DNA of 64,000 nucleotides, from contig NZ_CP101154.1 in NCBI RefSeq assembly GCF_024298905.1, positions 2,294,001 through 2,358,000 on the forward strand, in the 5' to 3' direction. The position numbers and the translations under genes were made by a program. This stretch comes from Natronomonas marina. GTDB lineage: Archaea; Halobacteriota; Halobacteria; Halobacteriales; Haloarculaceae. Position 1 is the first letter of the stretch. Each line of letters opens with the position of its first letter. Shown here piece by piece: positions 27,117-34,617 of this stretch. The notes beneath the pieces were generated by a model that was not told the origin of the DNA, did not search any database, and worked only from the letters and a program-made list of their open reading frames with translations.

Positions 27117-28673
27117 ATGATAGAACGACTTCGTGCGGACGAGAGAGGTGTATCGGAAGTAATCGGGGCCATTCTGGTGTTCGGTATCCTGATTACACTA
27201 CTTGCGATCCTACAGACGCAGGCGATCCCCGCTGCAAACCAGAAAGTCGAGTTCAACCACAACCAGGAACTGCAGAGCGACTTCGTCAACTTCAACACCG
27301 CGATGTCGGAGGTCGCCGTAACGGGCACGCCCAAGTCGGTGAAGATCCAGATGGGGACGACCTATCCCTCCCGACTGCTGTTCTTCAATCCCGATCCACC
27401 CGGCGGCGAGATACGTTCGGCAGGGAACGGCTCCGTCAGCATCTACAACATCAACGCAACCGACGAGCACACCAGGGACTACGTCAACGGCTCGATGACG
27501 AACCTGACGAGCCGACGGCTCGAGTACGACCCGACGTACAACGAGTACGACGAGGCCCCGGTGACGGTGCTGGAGTACGGGACTGTCTATCGGGACTTCG
27601 GTAACACGACCATCGTCGACGACGAGACCAATCTGGTCCGAGGAAACACCATCTCGCTGATGCTGCTCAACGGGAACCTCTCGCAGGGGCAGTCGACCGC
27701 GCTGTCGCTGGAAGCCCAGGCGACGAGCGCGCCGGCCCGAACGGTCACCATCGAACCCGACCAGAGCGGCCAAAACATCACGATCAACGTCCCCACAAGG
27801 CTCAACGCCTCCCAGTGGGAGGAGATGCTCGCCGACGCGGACAACGTCCGGGGCGTCGTCCAGAACGGGAGTCGCGTCGAGGTGCGGCTCAACGGAACCA
27901 AGGCGTACAACCTCCGGGTGCCACAGGTCGGGGTCGGGAACGGTGTCCCCGATCCGAACGCCACCTACGTGACGCGCTCGTCGAACCGGCAACTACAGAT
28001 CGACCAGGCGAACATCCTCCCGGTCGAGGTCCGGGACAGGTACAACAACCCGGTGAGCGGTGAGTCGGTCAACATCACCGTCGACTCGGGTAGCTTCAAC
28101 AGCACCGGCACGCAATCGGTGGAAGCCAACACGACCGACGACGGCCGGCCGGCCGTCAGCTACTTCGGTGGCCCGCAGGGCGTCGTCGAGGTCAACGCCA
28201 GCTACGAGGGCGACCCCGCCGACCCCTCCTACGACTTCGATCCCGAGAACGACCCCGAAGACATCAACATGCTGGTGACGTTCGATCCACGGCTGGACGA
28301 CGAGAAGCCGACCCTCGATAACGTGACCGTCACCAGCAACACCTACGACGTCTGTACGACGTTCGGGGACGTCAACATCCCCGTCATCTCGGATACGATC
28401 CTGTCCTGTACGCTCACCAGTGACGCCACCACGATATCCGTGAACTACAAGGCGAGTGACACCGGCGGGTCGGGACTCGACTACATCGAACTGGGGGTCA
28501 ACGACTCCAGTACCGTCCTCCTGAACAAGACCCACCAGCTCCAGGGTAGCTCCGACAGCGGGACGTTCTTCACCCCGCAGATCCGACACGACCTCGATGG
28601 GGAACCGGCCGCGGTCAACATCACCGTCTACGACCGGAACGGGAACCGAGTCAGCGAGTCGGAGGACCTGTAG
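27117..28673 (+). CDS. Very large type IV pilin-like surface protein
   Basis: 518 residues. The N-terminus ADERGVSEVIGAILVFGILITLLAIL is a class III (type IV pilin) signal: cleavage by the prepilin peptidase is expected after the Gly before VSEV, exposing the hydrophobic assembly helix. The rest is extracellular, Thr/Asn-rich with many N-glycosylation sequons. It includes an Ig-like (Big_1-type) segment at about 305-370 (NILPVEVRDRYNNPVSGESVNITVDSG, rich in Gly turns) and another beta domain with two Cys near 420-435. Ordinary haloarchaeal pilins are 100-200 residues, so this may be a tip adhesin or a minor pilin. Last gene of the second pilus operon. Confidence 0.85.
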   Translation: MIERLRADERGVSEVIGAILVFGILITLLAILQTQAIPAANQKVEFNHNQELQSDFVNFNTAMSEVAVTGTPKSVKIQMGTTYPSRLLFFNPDPPGGEIRSAGNGSVSIYNINATDEHTRDYVNGSMTNLTSRRLEYDPTYNEYDEAPVTVLEYGTVYRDFGNTTIVDDETNLVRGNTISLMLLNGNLSQGQSTALSLEAQATSAPARTVTIEPDQSGQNITINVPTRLNASQWEEMLADADNVRGVVQNGSRVEVRLNGTKAYNLRVPQVGVGNGVPDPNATYVTRSSNRQLQIDQANILPVEVRDRYNNPVSGESVNITVDSGSFNSTGTQSVEANTTDDGRPAVSYFGGPQGVVEVNASYEGDPADPSYDFDPENDPEDINMLVTFDPRLDDEKPTLDNVTVTSNTYDVCTTFGDVNIPVISDTILSCTLTSDATTISVNYKASDTGGSGLDYIELGVNDSSTVLLNKTHQLQGSSDSGTFFTPQIRHDLDGEPAAVNITVYDRNGNRVSESEDL

Positions 28674-28802
28674 CGGCAGTTCCCGAGCGTTTCACGTCAG
28701 TGAACACGGACGATCCGTCCGGGACGGATCCGTCTCCGACGACCGTATCGCACAATCCGAAGCCAAACTATACGTTCCTCCCCACAAAAAGGCCGGTAGT
28801 AG

Positions 28803-29414
28803 ATGACGGAATCGGATCAACCGACGGTCCTCGTCGTCGAGGACGAGCAGGCTCTCATCGAGCTGTACGTCCGGTGGCTCGACGACGAGTACGACGTCCG
28901 AACGGCCAAGGGGGGTGAGGAGGCCCTCGAGCAGTTCGACGAGGCGGTCGACGTCGTGCTGCTCGACCGGCTGATGCCGGGGATGAGCGGCGACGAGGTC
29001 CTCGAGGAGGTCAGGAGTCGCTCGACGGATTGTAAGGTGGCGATGGTGACCGCGGTCGAACCCGACTTCGACGTGATCACGATGGGGTTCGACGACTACC
29101 TGACCAAGCCCGTCGAGCAGGAGACGCTCCTGGAGACCATCCGTCGGTTGCTCTCGCGGACGGAGTACGCCGACCTCGAACAGGAGCTGTACGCGCTGGT
29201 CTCGAAGCAGGCGGTGTTGCAGTCCTCCAAGCCCGAAGAGGAGCTCGAAGACAGCGAGGAGTTCGCCGAACTCGAAGAACGCATCGCCGGGATTCGGGCC
29301 AGTCTCGACGAGGCACTGCCGGACATGGAGAGCGACGAGTTCGTCGCTATGGTCCGGGACCTCGAAGGGAAGGGCGGTGACCGACCGGACGAGGGAGAGG
29401 AGGGTCGAGAGTGA
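28803..29414 (+). CDS. HalX-domain response regulator
   Basis: 203 residues. REC domain about 8-120 with the acidic pocket VVEDE, phospho-acceptor Asp55 (VVLLDRLMPG), Thr83 and Lys102 (DDYLTKPV). A HalX coiled-coil domain follows (about 110-190, rich in Glu/Leu heptads). There is no DNA-binding domain, so it probably acts by protein contacts. An ACTATAC box at 28767-28773 gives a near-leaderless transcript. It overlaps the next gene as GTGA. The cognate kinase is not adjacent. Confidence 0.9.
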   Translation: MTESDQPTVLVVEDEQALIELYVRWLDDEYDVRTAKGGEEALEQFDEAVDVVLLDRLMPGMSGDEVLEEVRSRSTDCKVAMVTAVEPDFDVITMGFDDYLTKPVEQETLLETIRRLLSRTEYADLEQELYALVSKQAVLQSSKPEEELEDSEEFAELEERIAGIRASLDEALPDMESDEFVAMVRDLEGKGGDRPDEGEEGRE

Positions 29415-30001
29415 GCTACCGCGTCGAAGGCTTCGACGGACCCGTGTCCTTCGACCCGGGGACGAGCCTCCTCCTGACGGGGACGTCCGCGCTGACCGAC
29501 GGTCGGCTCTTCGACGCGATCGCGCCCGACGACGGGGAATCGACCATCCTCATCACGACGAACACGGGCGCCGCCCAGGTGGTCGAGGAACTGCTGGACC
29601 GCGGTGCCGATCCCGACCAGCTCGGAATCATCGACTGTACGAGCCGTGAATCGGAGGTCGAGGAGGCCCGCGTTCGGCAGTTGAGCTCGCCGGGCGATCT
29701 GACCGGCATCAGCCTGGAGTTCGCAAAGCTGCTGGACGAGGCGGACGATCCCGGCTCGGTCCGGGTCGGGTTCGCCTCGGTCTCGACGGCGCTGATGTAC
29801 ACCGAACAGCAGACGCTGTTTCGGTTCCTGCACGTCTTCACGGCCCGGATCAGCTCGGGCGATATGTTCGGCGTGTTCACGATGGATCCCGGGATGCACG
29901 ACGAGAAGGCCTACAACACCATCCGTGCGGTGTTCGACGCCGAGGCGGAGGCCGCCGACGAGGGGCTGACCTCGCTGCGCGGGACCGGGTTCACCCAGTG
30001 A
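29411..30001 (+). CDS. Degenerate KaiC/RAD55-like ATPase-fold protein (DUF7504-like)
   Basis: 196 residues from a GTG that overlaps the regulator's stop. The alternating strands and helices (TSLLLTGTSALTDGRLFDAI, STILITTNTGAAQVVEELL, VRVGFASVSTALMYTEQQTLFRFLHVFTARI, DMFGVFTMDPGMHDEKAYNTIRAVFD) follow the RecA/KaiC fold used in haloarchaeal RAD55 or HTR-like proteins. The Walker A site is replaced by TGTSALTDG, without GKT/S, so ATP hydrolysis is unlikely. Paired with the HalX regulator it may be its signalling partner. Confidence 0.7.
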   Translation: MSYRVEGFDGPVSFDPGTSLLLTGTSALTDGRLFDAIAPDDGESTILITTNTGAAQVVEELLDRGADPDQLGIIDCTSRESEVEEARVRQLSSPGDLTGISLEFAKLLDEADDPGSVRVGFASVSTALMYTEQQTLFRFLHVFTARISSGDMFGVFTMDPGMHDEKAYNTIRAVFDAEAEAADEGLTSLRGTGFTQ

Positions 30002-30019
30002 TCCGGTACGCGAACCCGG

Positions 30020-30847
30020 TTACATCTCGATGCGTTCGACGAGGTCCTCGTCGTCGCTGTGGGTGTTGACCGCGACGATTCGGACCGCCTCCTCGATACG
30101 GGAGTCCCGGAGCTTCGCCTTCAGGAGTTCGTCGACCTGGAAGACGCCGGCGGCGTCGACCATCTCGATCTCGACCAGCACCGGCGTCCCGTCGCCGGGC
30201 TGTAACGTCACGTTCCGGATGGCCTGACTCGAGATGGTGTTGATGCCGCGGCCGCCCTTCTCGTAGGGGATGCGGGAGCGGCCCCGCTCCATGTCCAGCG
30301 CGTCGGCGACGCGGACGACGCCGGCCTCGTGGGTGAGCGGCTTCTCGGGGGTGTGGTGACAGAGGATGGCGTGCAGCACCTCCCCCTTCAGGCGGACCGT
30401 CTCGCCGATGTCGTAGAAGCCGAGTTCGGGAAGTATCCGGTCGAGGATGTCCGCGGCCAGCGGGATCGAGTAGTAGGGGTGGTCGTCGCGGTGGACGACG
30501 TGGCCGATGTCGTGCAGCGTCGCCGCGAGCGCGACGATGACGGGTTCGTCGGCCTCGTCGAGGCCCTGGTCGTGTGCGCCGTTGAACTCGACGCCGCCGC
30601 GCTTGAGCAGTTCGTAGAGCCGCAGCGCCCGGTTGCGGACGATCTCGATGTGCTTCGTGCCGTGGTCGTTGTACCCCTTCCGGGTGACCGGGTTGACGTT
30701 CTGGGCGTCGAGGTACGCGGCGATCTCGGTGTCCGACCGGATGGTCTCGAGGACGGCGTTGAGCCGTTCGTCGGGGAAGGCGTGTTCCGCGTCGGGGTCG
30801 TAGACCCACGACCCGTCGACGCTTTCGGTTCTGTCGGCGTCGCTCAT
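30020..30847 (-). CDS. HD-domain metal-dependent phosphohydrolase
   Basis: 275 residues. The HD superfamily metal site is visible: DHGTKH near residue 62, LHDIGH near 112, and a later HH pair (CHHTPEK) with DALDMERG. This family hydrolyses nucleotides or cyclic dinucleotides; the substrate here is not indicated. It converges on the KaiC-like gene with an 18-bp gap. ATG 30847 opens a good haloarchaeal-style acidic N-terminus. Confidence 0.85.
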   Translation of the reverse strand: MSDADRTESVDGSWVYDPDAEHAFPDERLNAVLETIRSDTEIAAYLDAQNVNPVTRKGYNDHGTKHIEIVRNRALRLYELLKRGGVEFNGAHDQGLDEADEPVIVALAATLHDIGHVVHRDDHPYYSIPLAADILDRILPELGFYDIGETVRLKGEVLHAILCHHTPEKPLTHEAGVVRVADALDMERGRSRIPYEKGGRGINTISSQAIRNVTLQPGDGTPVLVEIEMVDAAGVFQVDELLKAKLRDSRIEEAVRIVAVNTHSDDEDLVERIEM

Positions 30848-30895
30848 ACCCGTCGGACGCCGGGCACGGAGAAAAAACGTCCGGCCCCACCGCGG

Positions 30896-31375
30896 TCAGG
30901 CGTCGGCCGCGGCCTCGACGACCTCGTCGTAGTCGGGTTCGACGCCGGGGTCGTCGCCGACCCACGCGTAGGTGACGGTCCCGTCTTCGTCGACGACGAA
31001 GACGGCGCGCTCGGCGACGCCCTCGATGTCCAGCGCCTCGAAGTCCATCCGGACATCGTAGGCGTCGAGGAGTTCCTTCTCGGTGTCGCCGACGAGCGGG
31101 AAGTTCAGGTCGTGCTGGTCGGCGAACTCCTGTAGCGAGAAGGGCGAGTCGATGCTGACGCCGTAGAGGTCGGCGCCCGCAGCCTCCAGTTCGTCCAGGC
31201 GGTCGCGGAACGTCACCATCTCGCCGGTACAGACGCTCGTGAACGCACCGGGGAAGAAGGCGAGGACGGTCGGCCCGTCCGCGAGCGTCTCCGAGAGGGA
31301 GACGGCCTCGATGTCGCCGTTCGGTTTCGCTGCCGGGGCGGTAAAGTCGGGTGCGTCGTCGCCTTTTTCGACCAT
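30896..31375 (-). CDS. Peroxiredoxin (AhpC/TSA family)
   Basis: 159 residues from ATG (MVEKGDDAPDFTAP). Thioredoxin-fold peroxidase with the peroxidatic Cys49 in PGAFTSVCTGEM and the later Arg of ERAVFVVD. There is only one Cys, so it is 1-Cys-like and needs an external thiol reductant. It removes peroxides in the cytoplasm. The frame stays open far upstream, but a standard peroxiredoxin starts here. Confidence 0.9.
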   Translation of the reverse strand: MVEKGDDAPDFTAPAAKPNGDIEAVSLSETLADGPTVLAFFPGAFTSVCTGEMVTFRDRLDELEAAGADLYGVSIDSPFSLQEFADQHDLNFPLVGDTEKELLDAYDVRMDFEALDIEGVAERAVFVVDEDGTVTYAWVGDDPGVEPDYDEVVEAAADA

Positions 31376-31486
31376 ATCGGTACGTGCGGTTCCGCCGGTT
31401 TGAAACTGGCCGTTTCCGACGCCAGCGGGGAGTCGGCAACCGGTGGACGGCGAAAGGCCTACAAGTAGCCGCGCGAACGGAGAGGT

Positions 31487-31729
31487 ATGACACTGCCACT
31501 GTTCATCGGCGGGCTCGGTCCGCTGGAGTTGGGGGCCATCGCGCTCGTGTTGATACTGCTCTTCGGCGCAAGTAAGCTGCCGGAACTCGCCCGGTCGATG
31601 GGGTCGGCCACCGGCGAGTTCAAGAAGGGCCGCCAGGAGGTCGAGGAGGAACTCGAGAGCATGCAGGAGGAACCGAGTGACGGCGAAGAGGTCACCACGG
31701 AGACGGAAGCGGAAGGCTCCAACGCCTGA
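31487..31729 (+). CDS. tatA: Twin-arginine translocase subunit TatA
   Basis: 80 residues. One membrane helix near the N-terminus (PLELGAIALVLILLFGASKLPEL), the hinge and an amphipathic helix (ARSMGSATGEFKKGRQEVEEELE), then an acidic tail. It forms the translocation pore of the Tat pathway, the main export route in haloarchaea. Several cargo candidates lie in this window. A second TatA gene follows at 31806. Confidence 0.9.
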   Translation: MTLPLFIGGLGPLELGAIALVLILLFGASKLPELARSMGSATGEFKKGRQEVEEELESMQEEPSDGEEVTTETEAEGSNA

Positions 31730-31805
31730 CCCAGGTACTGCCGCCTTTTTTGATTCCCGGGGGAGGAAAAAGCCTATAATCGACAGTGGGCTAGCCACGG
31801 GTACG

Positions 31806-32117
31806 ATGGTAGACCCACTCCCACTGCAGTTGGGCATCCCCGGCGGACCGGAGCTGCTGGTCATTCTGCTGATCGCGGTGCTCCTGTTCGGCGCGAACAA
31901 GATACCGAAACTGGCCCGCTCGACCGGCGAGGCGATGGGCGAGTTCCAGAAGGGCCGCGAGGAGGTCGAACAGGAGCTTCAGGAGATGAAGGAAGGCCCC
32001 TCGACCGACTCGGGGACGAGCGTCGACACCGGAACCACGACCGACGCCGGCACCGAGGCCGACCAGGAGTTCGAGATCTCCGACGCCGAGACGTCCGAGG
32101 AAACCGAACAGAACTGA
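31806..32117 (+). CDS. tatA: Second twin-arginine translocase TatA-type subunit
   Basis: 103 residues from ATG (MVDPLPLQLGIPGGPELLVILLIAVLLFG). Same helix-hinge-amphipathic plan as the gene before it (NKIPKLARSTGEAMGEFQKGREEVEQELQ), but with a long Thr/Asp/Glu-rich tail. TATAAT at 31775-31780 gives a near-leaderless transcript, so it has its own promoter despite the 76-bp gap. Haloarchaea commonly carry paired TatA paralogues. Confidence 0.9.
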   Translation: MVDPLPLQLGIPGGPELLVILLIAVLLFGANKIPKLARSTGEAMGEFQKGREEVEQELQEMKEGPSTDSGTSVDTGTTTDAGTEADQEFEISDAETSEETEQN

Positions 32118-32158
32118 ACGGACCGACCGGCCGGTTCCCCACTTCTACAGCCATCGCT

Positions 32159-32231
32159 GGGCATGTGGCCTAGTGGACAGGGCGAGAGGTTCCTAACCTC
32201 TAGACCGCGGGTTCGAATCCCGCCATGCCCG
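32159..32231 (+). tRNA. tRNA-Arg (CCT anticodon)
   Basis: 73-nt cloverleaf. The acceptor stem GGGCATG pairs with CATGCCC, discriminator G. The anticodon stem AGAGG/CCTCT encloses TTCCTAA (anticodon CCT, reading AGG). The T arm is GCGGG TTCGAAT CCCGC. Copies of its last 13 bases recur downstream. Confidence 0.93.
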
Positions 32232-32263
32232 CTCGCCTCACTTCGTTCGGCTCGCGCGCATGG

Positions 32264-32307
32264 CGACCCTCGCGAACCCTGCGGGTTCGCTCGGTCCCGC
32301 CATGCCC
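32264..32307. repeat. 44-bp direct repeat, copy 1 (ends in tRNA-Arg 3' end)
   Basis: Identical to 32435-32478. It contains a perfect hairpin GCGAACCC-TGC-GGGTTCGC and ends TCCCGCCATGCCC, the last 13 bases of the tRNA-Arg body. Confidence 0.8.
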
Positions 32308-32434
32308 GTGCAACGAGGAGCGAAGCGACGAGTGAAGCGGAACGGGATTCGAACCCTGCAAGACGCAGCGCCGAGTGGAGCGAGGCGACCGTCTTGCTCC
32401 GGCTCGAATCCCGAGAGACGCCCACGGCGTCTCT

Positions 32435-32478
32435 CGACCCTCGCGAACCCTGCGGGTTCGCTCGGTCCCGCCATGCCC
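32435..32478. repeat. 44-bp direct repeat, copy 2 (ends in tRNA-Arg 3' end)
   Basis: Exact second copy, 171 bp after the first begins. It is followed at once by a hairpin with a perfect 10-bp stem (TTCGAGGCGC/GCGCCTCGAA, 32479-32509) and an 11-nt loop GAACGGAGTGA. Confidence 0.8.
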
Positions 32479-32652
32479 TTCGAGGCGCGAACGGAGTGAG
32501 CGCCTCGAAAGGACGAACGGCGAGCGAAGCGAGTCGTGAGTCTGCCTCGGCGAAGTGAACAGTGGGCACAGCGAGCCACCAGTCCGGCTCGACGAACCGA
32601 ACGACACCGGCCGAGCGGCGCCCTTTTGCTCTCGCGAACCGAGCCGGCGACC

Positions 32653-32922
32653 ATGGGACGGCCGAACCTGGCTGACGTACGGACACTCGCGGGCCGGCGG
32701 GTCCGGCTCGTCGTTCCGAAGCCGCGGGAGAACCAGCGGCTGGTCGGGACCGTCGTCGTCGACGACGACGGCGTCGGCCTTCGCATCGAGGAGGGGGGAG
32801 CCGACCGGTTCGGGACGGTCCGGCTCCGGGAGCGCGAACGCGACGGGGTCCTGCAGGCCTACCTGTCCGACGGGACGCTGGTGGGGCGGGTTACACGACT
32901 CTCGACGCTCGAAGCGGAGTAG
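32653..32922 (+). CDS. Small acidic/basic protein of unknown function
   Basis: 89 residues from ATG (MGRPNLADVRTLAGRRVRLVV). It looks like a small beta-barrel: VRLVVPKPRENQRLVGTVVVDDDGVGLRIEEGGADRFGTVRLRERERDG. The Gly-rich strands recall an SH3- or Hfq-like fold, but there is no firm family match. The frame is open upstream into the repeat region; ATG 32653 is the natural start. Confidence 0.5.
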   Translation: MGRPNLADVRTLAGRRVRLVVPKPRENQRLVGTVVVDDDGVGLRIEEGGADRFGTVRLRERERDGVLQAYLSDGTLVGRVTRLSTLEAE

Positions 32923-32952
32923 CGAAGAAGACGGCGGGAGAAGGGCCGCCGT

Positions 32953-33210
32953 TCACGCGGCCGCCGAGGCGGGGTCGGCATCGGCCGACACCGCCGTGTA
33001 CATCGACTTGCGGGCGTCCATGAGGTAGGCGGACTCCTCGACGACCCCCGCGTCCTGCAGCTTGCCGAGGGCGTGCCGGACGGTTCGCTGGGGCAGCAGC
33101 GACTCCTCGGCCAGCTGTGATTGCGTCAGCGAGCCCTCGTACTCCAGGGTCTTGTAGACCAGCTTCGCGCTCGGAGGCAGATCCGCCACCGCGGCCTCGG
33201 GGTCGTTCAT
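32953..33210 (-). CDS. Winged-helix (MarR/TrmB-type) DNA-binding protein
   Basis: 85 residues from ATG (MNDPEAAVADLPPSAKLVYKTLEYEG). A single winged helix: LTQSQLAEESLLPQRTVRHALGKLQDAGVVEESAYLMDARKSMY. The recognition helix is RTVRHALGKL. A minus-strand TATA-like GGTTAAGC at about 33234-33241 makes it leaderless. There is no effector domain; the target is unknown. Confidence 0.8.
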   Translation of the reverse strand: MNDPEAAVADLPPSAKLVYKTLEYEGSLTQSQLAEESLLPQRTVRHALGKLQDAGVVEESAYLMDARKSMYTAVSADADPASAAA

Positions 33211-33283
33211 ACCCGTATCCAACGGCGGCGGTCGCTTAACCCTCGGTCGGTCGTGTACGGCGCGCGCACAGGCGGAGCTGGAA

Positions 33284-34327
33284 CTACCGTCCGGGCTGTG
33301 CCGTCGGTGACAGCGCAGCCGACACGTCGGGAAACAGCGACGCCAGTTCCGGGTCGGACTCGAGCAGTTCGAACCGACGGCCGTCGCGGGCGACGATGCC
33401 GGCCGCTTCGAGGTGCTCGAGGTGAGCGAACGACTCTCCGGGACCGTGGAGGACGTGGATGGCCGACAGCGACCCGAACAACTCGGCGCTGACCTCCCAG
33501 GGCGTCGCCGGGCCGTCGACGAGGACGTCGACGACGCGCTCGGTTCGCTCGCGGTGGTGGACGACGATGTCGGCCGCCCGCCCTGGCGGGTCGACGATCG
33601 GGCCGCGGTGGCCCGGCCACGCGCGGGTGTATCCGCGCTCGACGGCGGCGGCGAGAGTGTCGAGGTACTTCGCTAGGGCGTCCTCGACCCGTGTATCGGC
33701 GCCGCCGACGTTCGGCGTGTAGTACGGGAGAATGGCGTCCCCGCTGAACAGTTCCTCGCCGTCGCGGCCGTCGAACGCGAAACCCGTCATGCCCGCGGCG
33801 TGGCCCGGCATGTGCACTGCCTCGAGTACGACGCTGCCGAGGTCGAACGTCTCGCCGTCCTCGAAGGTCGTCACCTCGGGCGGATCGCCGTCGACACCGG
33901 CGGTACCGCCGACGAACGACAGCAGTTCCTCTTGTTTGTCCTCCGGCATCCCCCACTCGTCGATGACGCTCCTGAGGCGCTCCTCGGCGGCCACCATCGC
34001 TTCGTCCGTCTGTGCGACGAGCGGCGCGTCGGCGGTGTGGACGTAGACCTCACAGCCGCTTTCGGCCTGAATCTCGCCGGCCAGTCCGGTGTGGTCGGGA
34101 TGGTGGTGGGTCAAAAGCACCTGTTCGATGTCGGCGAACTCGACGCCGTGATCGGCCAGCCCGTCCCGGAGTTGCTCGCGGGTCGACGGGGTGGCGACGC
34201 CGGTGTCGACGAGCGTCGTCGTCGCTCCCGACTCGGTGCCGAGCACGTAGCTGTTGTTGTTCCCCTCGAAGGCCCGGTTGTCCAGCGAGACGATTCCGAG
34301 ATCGAACCCGAGACCGGGATCGGTCAT
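33284..34327 (-). CDS. Metallo-beta-lactamase-fold hydrolase with C-terminal helical domain
   Basis: 347 residues from ATG (MTDPGLGFDLGIVSLDN). The zinc-binding motif THHHPDHTG is near residue 74, with later ligands in HMPGHAAGM, FSGDAIL and WPGHRG. The C-terminal ~80 residues form a helical or winged domain (VLVDGPATPWEVSAELFG...HLEHLEAAGIVARDG), as in LACTB2-like hydrolases that cleave nucleic acids or thioesters. The true substrate is not shown. Upstream lies 290 bp without a gene. Confidence 0.85.
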   Translation of the reverse strand: MTDPGLGFDLGIVSLDNRAFEGNNNSYVLGTESGATTTLVDTGVATPSTREQLRDGLADHGVEFADIEQVLLTHHHPDHTGLAGEIQAESGCEVYVHTADAPLVAQTDEAMVAAEERLRSVIDEWGMPEDKQEELLSFVGGTAGVDGDPPEVTTFEDGETFDLGSVVLEAVHMPGHAAGMTGFAFDGRDGEELFSGDAILPYYTPNVGGADTRVEDALAKYLDTLAAAVERGYTRAWPGHRGPIVDPPGRAADIVVHHRERTERVVDVLVDGPATPWEVSAELFGSLSAIHVLHGPGESFAHLEHLEAAGIVARDGRRFELLESDPELASLFPDVSAALSPTAQPGR

Positions 34328-34617
34328 TCGGCTCCTCCGCCGGCGTTTCCGGGCGAGAGCGTTCGTTCCCCGAACGTGGCTACGGCGCCCCGGCATCTCC
34401 CGACGAACGCCCTTGCTTCGAACGCATCGACGACAGACCGCCCCCCGACGACATCCCCGAACCTCGCGTGGAACCGCGAATCGATTCGCATACCTGTCGT
34501 GGGTACCCCCGGGCTCAAAACCTTTCGTTCGCGGCGAGACGCCGGCGCCACGAGCCAGTCGACCCCACCCTGTCGAGAGAGCATCCTTTTTGATGTCCCG
34601 ACCGTGCGGTGTCCCTC

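Larger units (their letters stand above)
32232..32652. other. 421-bp repeat-rich region behind tRNA-Arg
   Basis: No supported gene. It contains two 44-bp direct repeats, several hairpins with GAxCGxAGxGA-type loops, and T-arm-like pieces in both orientations (GATTCGAACCC at about 32343; CTCGAATCCCG at about 32404). These look like remnants of tRNA 3' ends. Every frame is open for long stretches, giving meaningless ORFs. Confidence 0.6.

Noticed and set aside
29411-30001. Active KaiC-type circadian or RecA ATPase
   Set aside because: The P-loop lysine is missing, so I call only the fold.
32232-32652. ORFs through the tRNA-Arg repeat region
   Set aside because: Long frames exist on both strands but are made of repeated tRNA-end DNA and have no homologous look.
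32159-32652. An integrated virus or plasmid next to tRNA-Arg
   Set aside because: tRNA-end repeats are present, but no integrase, phage or plasmid gene lies between or near them; the neighbours look like chromosomal haloarchaeal genes.
34328-34617. 86-codon ORF between the methyltransferase and the metallo-beta-lactamase protein
   Set aside because: Low-complexity and basic, no family and no promoter; the 290 bp hold nothing else I can support.
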